DNA of 38,886 bases from Emiliania huxleyi CCMP1516 (Eukaryota; Haptophyta; Isochrysidales; Noelaerhabdaceae): assembly GCF_000372725.1 (NCBI RefSeq), contig NW_005201792.1, positions 485,875 through 524,760 on the forward strand. Reading direction: 5' to 3'. The notes under the pieces were generated by a model. It made no database searches, had not been told where the DNA came from, and worked only from the letters and a program-made list of their open reading frames with translations. Position numbers and translations under genes: made by a program. Each line of letters begins with the position of its first letter. The first letter of the stretch is position 1. Of this stretch, positions 27,703 through 37,240 are shown piece by piece.

Positions 27703-28787
27703 TTTTGCTTGCGACTCGCGAGTCAGCGATGGAGTGCAGGTGAAGTTACCGGAACCGGACCAGCACCCCGTGCAGGCCGCTGTCGGCGCCGAACTGGCGC
27801 GCCGTGCCGCCCGTAAACAGAGAGAGAGAGCTATAAAAGTACTCAACAGACTCCCTACCGCGTTCTACATTCTACACCTTCCCGCCGCGAAACTTTTGAG
27901 CTAGCTAGGCCTAGGGTACCTTTTGAGCTAGCTGGGTACCTTTCACAGCCTTGTTATTGGAGAAGAAAATACGTCCTATGGTTCACAAAAAGAATTTTGA
28001 GAAGCGCGCTCGCACGACACTGGGCAGCGGGACTGGCGCGCACAAAAAAGAATTGTCCGATAAGATCGGCCCGCAAGTGGGGGTACTAATTGACCCCGAT
28101 GTATGTCGCAGTGCTCTTGTGCGTTTCGGCGGTAGTGATCTATCTGATCACCCGAATGCCGCGTTCGGATCGCTCCTCATCGCAAACCCAGTCAGAATTC
28201 CTCCTCCAGGAATGTACGTAAGAGCTACATACACTGAAAAGCACAACAAAAATGTTTGGTACTAAAAATCTCTCTCTCGCTAAAACTCTCTCTCTCTGGA
28301 CGACGTGGACAAGGAGGCAGGGGGGAAGAGGGGGGGGGGGGGGCGAAATAATATGAAAGAGCCCGAATAGTCTGGCCCCAGCTCGCAGCTGTGTCCCCCG
28401 CGCAGCCTACACGATGGCATGGTGCCCGCCCGCCCCCCTCCACCCACCTCCCTGGGGGGGCCGCCCCGAGGCGACCACCCGACCAGCACCAGGGCGCCCC
28501 GCCCTGCGACTTTCCAATGATAATGATCAATTAAAGTTAGAGATTTTGCGAGTTGAAATGGTCATCTATCACCATAAGTACAAAAACACTCTACTATTGC
28601 TATCTCTAGAACAGTAATGAAATTGTAAAAGTCTCTTCAACGTGAGCGCAGAGTCCAGAGAGACCACTCAGAGATAGAGTACTGCAACGTGCGCATTCAC
28701 ATGCACGCCCCACAACATGCTACCCGGTACTAGCCAACGTACGGGCGGTGAGAGAAGCGAGAGAGTCGTCTCGGACGGTCGCAGGCA
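27703..28787. other. Intergenic interval with repeats
   Basis: It contains upstream sequence of the flippase, two GGTACCTTTTGAGCTAGCT-like copies near 27895-27940 and an AAAAAGAA(T/A)T(T/G) pair near 27980/28045. It also contains dispersed-repeat copy 2 and a G run at 28330-28345. No gene recognised. Confidence 0.55.
28118..28243 (-). repeat. Dispersed repeat, copy 2 (inverted relative to 8405-8548)
   Basis: Its reverse complement reads CAGTGTATGTAGCTCTTACG, then GGGTTTGCGATGAGGAGCGA, then GGCATTCGGGTGATCAGA, then CACTACCGCCGAAACGCA. It matches copy 1 nearly throughout. Confidence 0.8.
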
Positions 28788-30693
28788 TCAGATGGAATCG
28801 CGCATCCTTCGTGCAGCCGCGGAGGACCCTGCCGGCGTCATCTTGACTGGCTCGGACCAGGCGGTCGGCTTGCTGCAACAGTTGGCGGCGCAGCACTCGC
28901 CATTGAGCACAAACATCGCGAGGAGCGCGGCGGCGACCGCGATGGCCCCGGGCGCAAACAGCGACGGCAACTCGTCGAACAGGCCCGTCGCGCCGCCGCA
29001 GAGGGCCTTAAAGTTTGCAAAGGCAAAACTCTGCCGGTCGTACTCGGCTTTCTGGTCCGCGAGGTCTTGCGCGTTGATGGGCGGGTCGGCATTCTCCGCC
29101 AGCTGGAGGATGGCTTCGGCGTCACTCTTGGCTTGCTCCAGCACGGGGAGCGACGACTCGCAGACGCCGAGGTACTCGCGCAGCTCCTCCTGCGCCAGGC
29201 TCGTGCGCGAGAGGACGGCGAGCGCCGGGAAGAAGGCGTAGGCGACCAGCGCGAGGAGGGCGAGCAGGTAGCCGAGGACCACCCAGCACTTGGCGCAGCA
29301 GGTGCCGCGGTACACCTGCCCACAGCAAGCAGAGGCGGAGGGGAGTGCAGAGGCGCTGCTCACAGCGCTCGACGGCGCGGGCGCGGCGGTGCAAGGCACA
29401 CCCTGGCGTTGCGCAGGCCGCAGCCGCCGGCGAGGAGCAGGACGGCGAGGAGGAGGGCGGCAGGGAGGAGCACGGCGAGCGTGAACCACCTTGTGTACGG
29501 CTTCAGCTGGTCCACGACGTCGGTCGGCACCGACTCGAGCGCCGATTCGGCTTGGTCCGTCGAGTTGGCCAGGTTGACGATCGCGTCGAGGATGCTGTCG
29601 ATGTCCTGAGATGCGCCGGGAGGAGGTGTATATTGCTGACAGCGGCTTTTAGCTCGAGGAGTGCCGTCCCCCGCGCCTGCACGAGCGGGTCGATGCGGAA
29701 GTAGATGGCGAGCATCGCGCCGAGCAAGAATGCGGCCGCCAGCAGCGCGCCGCTCGACCACGCCGCCATGGCGTGGAAGGAGCAGCAGCCAGAGGCCATG
29801 CAGCCGCGGTACGACTCGCCGCGCGCCGCGCGCCGCCTGTCGGCGAGAAGCTTGGCTGCGACGATGACGGCGAGGCCCAGAGCCAGCGCCACGGCCGCGA
29901 CGGCAGCCTCGGCGAACGGGATGGGCGCGTTGCCCGCCACGGGCCTCTCCGAGATCTCCTTCACCTCGGCGATCTCGAGGCCTGGAAACGCGGACGCGAC
30001 ACCGTCATCGCCAAATGCCGTATCGCCACGGGCTCAACACGGGGCCAGAAGGGGGCGTGTCGATCGAGGGCCGAGGGCGTGGCTGCGACGGGCGCGGTGG
30101 TCGGCGGCTCGCACCGAGCGTCGCCGAAGCAACCGACGGCGAGGAAAGCCCCTCGTTGAGACTTTTGGTGTACTGGGCGGCATCGCCGGACGAAGAGGCA
30201 AAGATATCAAAGGTCAACACGCTGCCGCCGCTCTCGAGGCGGCGGCGAGCGTCGCCGCCGGAAGCGTCGGGATTGGAACTCTGTGCGGGGAAGATGGTCA
30301 TGCGGATCGCCTCGAGCGAGACCGAGACGAGGTTCGCGACGGCCTCGAGGAGCTTGTCGCGCTTGCCCGGATAGATGGTTGTGGACTTTCGCCGAGTGTG
30401 GAGGACGAGGCGCACGACGTTCGTCGCCTTTGCGATAGCCTCGGGGACCTGTACACACGCTGAGGACAGGGTCAGAGAAGCTGTGAGGGTTGGAAAGTAC
30501 CCTCTTTCTTGCGAGCGAGGGACGTCGGTGAGCTGATCGAGGGTGTCGGGCTCCGGCTTGTTGAGGAACGCGTCGATGAGCTCATCGCGGGACGACTAAT
30601 GTATAGGAGAGAGTGCCTTGAGTGTGCGTGTGTGCGTGCGTGCGTGCGTGCGTGCGTTGTGTGTGCGTGCGTGCGTGCGTGCGTCGTGCGTCG

Positions 30694-30757
<64 letters not shown>

Positions 30758-30773
30758 TGTGTGCGTGTGTGTG

Positions 30774-30862
<89 letters not shown>

Positions 30863-31328
30863 TGTGTGGCTCTCTCTCTCTCTCTGACTGTGTGTGTGTG
30901 TGTATGTGTGTTCTGGTGCGTGTTTTAAGAGGCGCCTTGTCAAGCCCTTTGACCCAGGCCACGGCCTCTGTGACGTTCACGCACTCGCCGCTGTCGGCGT
31001 CGGCCTCTTCGAAGGTGTCGTTGGGAAAGAGGTCGGTCAGGGCCAAGTCATCGATCAGATTCTCAAATTGCTCGCTCGTCATACATGGCTCCTCGTCAAG
31101 TGCGGCTCCCGTGTAAATCAGTAGAGTCTCGCCCAGGAGCTCCTCGTACACCTCCTGTTCGCCAGAGAGAGGCGGCGGTCTTGGAGAGTTTATTGGCGGT
31201 GGTGTGGGTGCGTTGCACGCCTTGGTCGGGCAATCGACGCCCGTCTCGTTCCCGTCCTGCATCATGTTTGAGCATGTGGCACGGACAGTGGGCAGGGCCA
31301 GAGCCGCGGCGAGGACGAAGAGGCGCAT
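28788..31328 (-). CDS. Five-TM protein with secreted N-terminal region (prominin/tweety-like topology)
   Basis: Starts at the ATG at 31326-31328 with a signal peptide (MRLFVLAAALALPTVRA). A Cys module C-x-N...DGNETGVDC and a Pro-rich linker follow. A large intron (about 30599-30945) contains the CA/GT microsatellite. The ectodomain continues ELIDAFLNKPEPDTLDQLTD. Intron 30450-30523 starts GTCCCTCG against exon start GTCCCCGAG. Then VPEAIAKATNVV follows, and a segment resembling a SEA-like fold (LTFDIFASSSGDAAQYTKSL). Five helices follow: FAEAAVAAVALALGLAVIVA; WSSGALLAAAFLLGAMLAIY; FTLAVLLPAALLLAVLLLAG; WVVLGYLLALLALVAYAFF; IAVAAALLAMFVLNG. Cys-rich cytosolic stretches lie between helices 1-2 and 3-4. 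Extracellular N-terminus plus five helices and two helical loops recall prominins, but the loops are much shorter and I see no sequence proof. Probably a plasma-membrane or ciliary protein; function unknown. Confidence 0.65.
30617..30906 (+). repeat. GTGC/GT microsatellite
   Basis: (GTGC)n at about 30620-30757 grades into (GT)n at about 30765-30861, then CT and GT remnants to about 30906. It lies in an intron of the minus-strand five-TM gene. Confidence 0.97.
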
Positions 31329-31794
31329 TTTTTGGTCACGTTGTCGGCACGCTACCAAAGCGTTAATCTGAAGTGCTCGAGCCAGCGTCTCGGGGGGCAA
31401 ATCGGCACAAGGCAGGGCGGCTCACGATTGAACTCAAACAGGGTTGTATTTTGTTTTTTTTTGTTCTTAACGTCTTCTTCTCAGCTCGGCCCCCACTCAA
31501 GTTTTGGGGACTTTATTGAGGTCCAGAAAGGGTGAGAAGGCAACCAACTGAAGAGAGAGAGATATAACATAAATAAAAATCTCGACACGAGGGGTGGGAG
31601 AAGGACAGGCCCCCCCAGCTGCGCGAACGAACGAGCAGGTTCCAGCAGGATCTTGGTTGGAAGGACGATCAGGGACTCATCAACGGGAGCGGGGACCGGA
31701 CGCTTATCCGAAGGCGTGTGCCGGATTTTCTTTCTCCGTTGGTGTACCTGTGTTACTGTAGTGCGAAGTGGCAAGTGCGCGAGGGTCCAGTCCC

Positions 31795-31838
31795 GTGTCT
31801 AGGAGGTGTCTAGGAGGTGTCTAGGAGGTGTCTAGGAC
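31795..31838 (+). repeat. Four tandem 11-bp units GTGTCTAGGAG
   Basis: Three exact and one variant unit (…GGAC). On the minus strand the repeat directly follows the transferase exon and supplies a possible GTCCTAG 5' splice site. Confidence 0.9.
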
Positions 31839-31970
31839 GTGTCGCCTCGACGTCTGAGTCACGGTGCAGCAGCGGCGGCGACGACTGGAACGGGTCTCGC
31901 AAGTAGACGACGTCGACATCCGAGAGGAGCACGCAGCCAACCTTGAGCCAGTAGGTAGGTAGAAAGGTGA
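31826..31970 (-). pseudogene. Nucleotide-diphospho-sugar transferase fragment
   Basis: Minus-strand translation gives YWLKVGCVLLSDVDVVYLRD, then PFQSSPPLLHRDSDVEATRP. The LLSDVDVV.LRDPF core, with its DxD, is the donor-binding signature of the Nucleotid_trans (GT77-like) glycosyltransferases of plants and algae. No other exon of such an enzyme is recognisable in the flanking 800 bp. To the left, a frame continues THLPLRTTVTQ-like sequence without family features to about 31481. It may be an isolated exon of a gene with long introns, or a decayed copy. The short-tandem intron-like sequence next to it resembles intron repeats elsewhere in the window. Confidence 0.55.
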
Positions 31971-31999
31971 AGAACAGCCAGGCTCGGACTGGACACCAA

Positions 32000-32689
32000 C
32001 GCGGTATGGGTGGACGCTAGACAGATGATGACGACACGCACGAGCGACACACAGACACAAACAGGCTCACAAGACACACAGCCAGCTGGCTGCCACACAC
32101 CCTGAGTAGGCGTACACATAACTCAGGGCCACATTCTTCCTGTCGCCCCCCCCAGCACTCCATCCAAGGTGCCAAGAGAACAAACAAGCTACAAAGGGCA
32201 CAACAAACAACAGACGACAGGAAGTGACCTGCGAGGCTAGAGCAGACCGCTCCGCCTCTAGCAATCTCGCCGCCCGGCGAGGCACGGACGAGACCGTGTG
32301 TGGGGTCTTGTGAGGTGTCTATGGACGCCCTCCTCAGAGAGAGGCTAGCTGCCTACTGCTAGCTAGCCCTATCTCGCACTCACGGGTGATGACAATCCAA
32401 TGTATGAGTGTATGCGAGCAGAAGCGCGTGGGCTAAATCTAGGCCGCACGTCGTGGCACTATGACGAAGTTAGTTAGACGTGCGGCCGCAGCGCGCCCGC
32501 CCCAGGCTCGGCGGTGCGCGCGTGTTAGCGAGAAAGTTGCGGCGAGAGCCATGCCCGACTTTGTGAAGGTGAGGCCTCTGCGACGAGTGCCAGCCGCGCT
32601 GCGGAGCCACACCCTTCGAGCAGACACAAACAGCCGGAACTTCAAAAAAATATTTTCCCGCCTCTGCTGCACCCACCAACCGACGACCA
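32000..32689. other. Upstream region of the helical-protein gene
   Basis: No domain-like frame. It contains many CACACA/ACAAAC tracts and CTAGCTAGC-type repeats (32341-32370). The 5' UTR of the following gene probably lies at about 32460-32689. Confidence 0.4.
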
Positions 32690-35600
32690 ATGTCTTGTCA
32701 AATGCCGCACGAGCTCGACCTGCACTCCCTCACGGAGGAGCTCGCGCGGCCGGACGGCGCGCCTCCCCTCGACACCGCCATCCTCGCGGCAACGGCGGCT
32801 CTTTCCAGCGCGCCCGAGAGCGCCGGCGGGCAGAGCGCTGTGGCGGAAGCGCTGCGCTGCGTCGTCCGAATCGCGGAGCGGGACGCGGCAGGGCGGGTCG
32901 GGCCCGAGCTGATCGGCTTGGTCGTCGATCGCGGCATTCGCCCGGCTTGCACGCGCACTACGCCGGCTCCGCCCTCCACAGACGAGAGCGCCGCGGTGGC
33001 GCTGGAGGCCCTCCGTGCGTGCCTGTTCGGCGCGGCGCGGCTCGCGGGCGGCTTGCTGGACGTGAGCCCGCCGCTTCTCTCTGCGCTGCTGCGCGGCGTC
33101 GCCGTGCCGCTCGCTCTCGCGGCGGCCCCCGGCGCGCGGTGGGATGCTGGCTCTCTGGGCGCCGCGCCGCCGGGAGAGGCGGAAGAGCCTCTCGTGGGTG
33201 GCCTGGTCGAGCTGCTCAAGGCGGCGCACGAGCTGCTCGGCGCGCAGATGGCGGGGGGCGGCGAGCTGGCGGGGCGCGGCTGGGTGCCGTGTCTCGGCGA
33301 GCTGAGCGACGCGCTGCTCTGCGCGTGCGAGGCCGAGGCGGCCCGGCCGAGCCCAGCATTCAAGCTGAAGAACTGGCTCTGGAAGCTGCTGGTGCGGGCG
33401 GCGACCGCGCTGGGGCGGGCGGGCGCGCCAGCGGACGCTGGGGACGTGCGTGGCGACGCGGCCTCCCTCTCGACGCTGCGCTCGCGCCTCCTCTCCCAGT
33501 CGACGGCGCGGCTAACGCTCCTCCTGCGGACACGTCCGGTGCGTGTCCGTGACGCGTCCGTGGCCAATCCTTGGCATGGCCCCCATAGGTGCGGCTCCTG
33601 CCCCTCCTGCAGCGAGTCGTGGCCCACGCGGCGGCGGCGGAGCGGGCAGACGCGGCAGTTGGGCTCGGCGGCGAGGCGGCGGAGGCGGAGGAGAAGATGG
33701 CTCTCTTTGGCCTCATCCAGCTGAAGGCCATCCTGGCCAGCCAGCGCGAGCCTCTCGCGCGGTGGGGCGGCGAGGCGGCGGCGGCGCTGCTCGCCCGCTT
33801 CCTCGCCCGCTCGGGCAGGCTGCTGCTCGCGGCGTCCCTTCACGCCCACCGCTCTGCGGGTGCGGGCCGCGGCGGGCGGCGTCGCGAGGCTGCGCCTCCC
33901 TCGGGTGACGGCGGTGTGGCGGCGGCCGTTAGGCGAGTCGCGGCCCGAGGAGACCCTCGCAGCGAGGCTGCTCGGCAAGCTCGACGCGAGCCTCGGGGCG
34001 CTCCTCGGCGGCGCTCCGCCGGGCAAGGTTGTGGCCGCTCGCCCCGCAGCTCCCGGCGAGGGCTAAGGAGTGAGTGGTGAGTGGTGAGCTCATCAGGCGC
34101 ATCTCCCGGGCGAGGGCGACGCGGGAGAGCTGCTGCTGCGCGGCTGGGTCCGCCTCGCCGCGGCCGCGACACCGGCCTACGCCGCTGTCCCGCAAGAGGG
34201 TGGGGCGGAGGGCGGGGCGGAGGAGTGGGCGGCGGGAGGGCGCTTGCGGCCGGACGAGGCCGCGTGGCTGCTGGCTCTCTCCTTGCGCGCAACGGTGAGG
34301 AGGCTAGAGACGGCGGCGGCCGGACGGGGGAGAGGGCCATCCCACGGTCATCCTACGGTGGCCACTCCCCCCGGCAAAGGCGCGATGGCGGCTCTCATTT
34401 GCCGGCCCCCACTTGCCCCTAGGCGACGACGCCCTCGGTCGCTGCGGCGGCGCACGAGGTTGCGGCCTCGGCGGTGCTGCCCGCTTTGCTGCAGCTGCTG
34501 CCGCGCTGCTACGGCGCGCTCATCGCCCCCGCCGCGCCCACCGACGACGAGGACGCCGGCGGGGGCGGGCCGGGCGGCGCCGCGTACGAGACGATGCCGT
34601 CTGCCCTCTCTCTCCTCGCCACTGTCGCGGCTGGGTACGCGTCGAGGGCGCCGCCTCGGGTGCACGCGAGGCTGGTGATGTCGCTCGTGGACGGCGCTTG
34701 CGCCGCGCACCCGATGATCAGACAGGTCTCTCTCCCTCGCCCCCCGCCCTCCTCCCGCCGCCTCCTCCCGCCGCCCACCCTGCCTCCAGCCCCCGGTCGC
34801 GCAGGTGGCGCTGGACGCACTCGCCGCGCGGCTCTCCGTCTTGGACGCCGCCGCCGCCGCCGCCACTTGCCACTCCCTGTGGCGGGCGAGCGTCTCTCTC
34901 GGCGCCGCGCGTGCCTCCGGCCTGCAAGCGTCGCTCGCCAAGCTCGTCGCGGCCTCCCTGCCGCACCTGCCGCCCGAGGCGCTGCTCCAGCTGCTGGCCT
35001 CCTTCGGGGCGCCCCTCTCTCGGCTGGCTGCGAGCGGAGGGGCCGCCGACCCGAGCGAGCCCAACTTGGGCAGCCTCCTCCTCCTCCTCGCAGCGCTGCC
35101 CGAGGTTGCCGGCGAGGCCGGCGCCCCTGCCGCTGGCGCGCTCTCGTCCGCACTCGAGCGGGCGGGCGGACGGGCGTGGTGCTGTCGCCTCGCCGACGCC
35201 TCGTGCGTCGCCAGCGACGCCGGCGCGACTCGCTCTCTGCTGCTCGGCGCGGCTGGCCTGCTCGCGCTCCTCCCGTGCGATGCGGAGCGGCCAGCCACTC
35301 ACCGGCCCGACCCGAGGTGGGCACCCACTCACGCGGGGGCGCCGGATCCCGCCGCATCGCTGGCGCACGCCGCCTTGCGGGCGCTGTCCACGCGGCGCGT
35401 CTCGGCAGCGGCGGAGGCGGCGGCGGTGGCTGTCGCCAAGCTTCCGGCCGAGGCATTGGAGCCTCTCGCACACGCGGCGGCTGCCTCGCCGCCAGGGCAA
35501 GATGCGCGCGGCCTCGGCACCGCCGTGCTCATCCTGGCGATGCTCCCTTTGAGGCCGTCGCTCTCGCCCGCGGCGTGGGAGCATTTGGGCGAGGCGACCG

Positions 35601-36187
35601 TGCGCCTCATGCAGCAGGCGTTGCTCGACGGCGGCGCCGACTGGGCGGTCGACACCGCGGCGCGCGTGGCGTTTGAGTTCATCTGTGTGGCGCCAGACGA
35701 GCACCAGAGCGCCTTTGTGTCCACCCTCAAGACGCGCGGCTTTGACGGACCCCTCGAGACCTTTGCCACCCTCTCGGTCGAGTCGCCGCCCGACATGCAC
35801 TCCGCCACCTGGCTCGCGCATGAGGGGCGGCTCGCTTCGGCGACGTTGGCCTCTGCTTCCGCCGCCGCTTCCGCCGCAGCCGCCGCCGCCGCCGCCGCCG
35901 CTGCCTCGTCGCCGCCCCCCGGACTCGGCCGGCCTCCGCTGCAGCCGCTGCTCGGCGGCGCCCAGCGAGGCGCGGACCGGCCCGAGTGCGCCCACCCGCC
36001 CAAGCGGCCGCGGCTCGACGCCGAGTCGGAGCGCGGACTGCAGATGCTGACCGCGGGGCTCGCGGCGGTGCGGAGTAGCGCGAGCGGAGCGCCTCACGGA
36101 GGCGGCGGCGGTGGCGAGCTACGCGAGCTGCTCGAGGCGCATGCCCAGGAGGTGCACCGGCTGGCCGCCGCTCTCGGTGGCTCGTGA
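32690..36187 (+). CDS. Large alpha-helical (HEAT/ARM-like) protein, unknown function
   Basis: Starts at ATG 32690 (MSCQMPHELDLHSLTEELAR). Exons: 32690-33538, 33589-33859, 33933-34045, 34097-34288, 34423-34725, 34805-36187. Introns: 33539-33588 (50 nt, GT-AG, opens GTGCG like the next exon), 33860-33932, 34046-34096 (GC-AG, CTCCCGG.CGAGGGC in both intron and exon), 34289-34422 (GC-AG, or GT-AG from 34295), 34726-34804. Joints read LLLRTRP|VRLLPLLQ, LSLR|ATTPSVAAA and HPMIRQ|VALDALAA. The product is about 1,035 residues of Leu/Ala-rich helices in the repeating pattern of an alpha-solenoid. A poly-Ala run, a basic PPKRPRLD motif (possible nuclear localisation signal) and a final predicted coiled coil (LRELLEAHAQEVHRLAAALG) end it. 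No membrane segments or catalytic motifs. A nuclear scaffold or transport role is a guess. Confidence 0.7.
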
Positions 36188-36578
36188 GGATGAGCTCGCG
36201 CGCTGGGTCGGCCGCGGCGGAGTGAGCTACAGTACTGAAGAGAGCTGTGGGGGCGGATATGTCACTTACCAGGGTGGTACTGCCACACAGCCTGAGTCGG
36301 GGGGGGGGTCCCCTCGCCCCGCTACTGAGCCGATGTTCGTGATCGTGTGCGCGCTGCCCGTCCCACAGCCACACACCGCACACACACGGACTACACACAT
36401 ACACATACGCGCGCAGCGGTACAACACAAAACCCGGTTCGCATGAACTGTGCTCTCTGACACTGAGCTGTGATAACATCAATACACAATGTTTCAGAGAG
36501 AGAAGAGACTTTATACCTGCACAGCAATCAACATACACATGCACATGATGGATGATGCATACATGACTTGTGAGACCC
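36188..36578. other. Short convergent intergenic region
   Basis: Lies between the stop at 36187 (+) and the stop at 36579 (-). It contains an ACACAC tract near 36370-36410; nothing coding recognised. Confidence 0.5.
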
Positions 36579-37000
36579 TCAGGCCGGCGCAGAATACCCA
36601 ACAGGCTTGCCAACACCGGGGACCGCCCCGATCGGCAGCCCAACCATCGGCGGCCCTGCCAACACCGGAACCGGTCCCGGTGCCTGCGCGAATCTGTCCC
36701 GCGGCTGAACGACGACAACTGGGCCTGTGGGCGCGCCTCGATTGTTTCGCCGTCGCTTCCCGGGCGGCGGCCGCTCCTGCGGCACGCACTTTTTGCCGAG
36801 CCGCACGCAGCGGCGGCAGGGATCGCCCTCGCAAGCCGCCTTTGCCTGTGGGAGGATGGGCCGGAGGGGGTAAAGCTCCGGCGGCGTGCGGCCTGTGCGA
36901 GCGCCGCGCGCGCCTTGTGGCACTCCATGCACGCCCACTTCTTCGCCTTCCTGCCCGCCGACTCCTCGGCGGGCTGCCGGTCCGGCAGGAGTCCCATCGC
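36579..37000 (-). CDS. Zn2Cys6 (fungal-type) DNA-binding domain protein, C-terminal exons
   Basis: After removal of a 68-nt GC-AG intron (36846-36913) the protein reads KKWACMECHKAKAACEGDPC then RRCVRLGKKCVPQ. The spacing is C-x2-C-x6-C-x4-C-x2-C-x6-C: the six-Cys binuclear zinc cluster, with a short central loop. A basic linker (PPPGKRRRNNRG) and a Pro/Val/Gly-rich tail to the stop at 36579 follow. Upstream, a 63-nt GC-AG intron is likely at 37001-37063: GCGATGGG starts both intron and exon, and the preceding 20+ bases are also duplicated. The exon at 37000 is therefore probably not the first, although it has an ATG at 36995-36997. The preceding exon and the link to the SPX gene 240 bp upstream are unresolved. 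Presumed sequence-specific transcription factor; target unknown. Confidence 0.8.
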
Positions 37001-37081
37001 CTGAGGCGCGAGGCGCGGCAGGAGGGTTCTAGGAAGGTTCTAGGAAGGTTCACCACCCATCGCCTGAGGCGCGAGGCGCGG

Positions 37082-37128
37082 CTGCCGTGTGCCGTCAGGC
37101 GCAGCTGCCGTGTGCCGTCAGGCGCGCG
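37082..37128. repeat. Two tandem 24-bp units CTGCCGTGTGCCGTCAGGCG
   Basis: The units begin at 37082 and 37106. They lie in presumed intron or exon-duplication sequence between the SPX and Zn2Cys6 coding regions. Confidence 0.9.
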
Positions 37129-37240
37129 CCTCGGCAGGCTGCGGCTGCCGTGAGCTCCCCCCCTCTCCTAGCCTCTACCCGCCGCGCACCTCCATCCCCA
37201 CCGGCCACTGCATCCCCACCGCCATCGGCCGGAAGAGCGC

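Noticed and set aside
30509..31116. Cys-Val repeat (plus) and Thr-His repeat (minus) open frames
   Set aside because: Translations of the GTGC/GT microsatellite; not genes.
32461..33552. Plus-frame ORF overlapping the start of the helical-protein gene
   Set aside because: Arg-rich out-of-frame shadow; the frame from 32690 has the helical pattern and in-phase introns.
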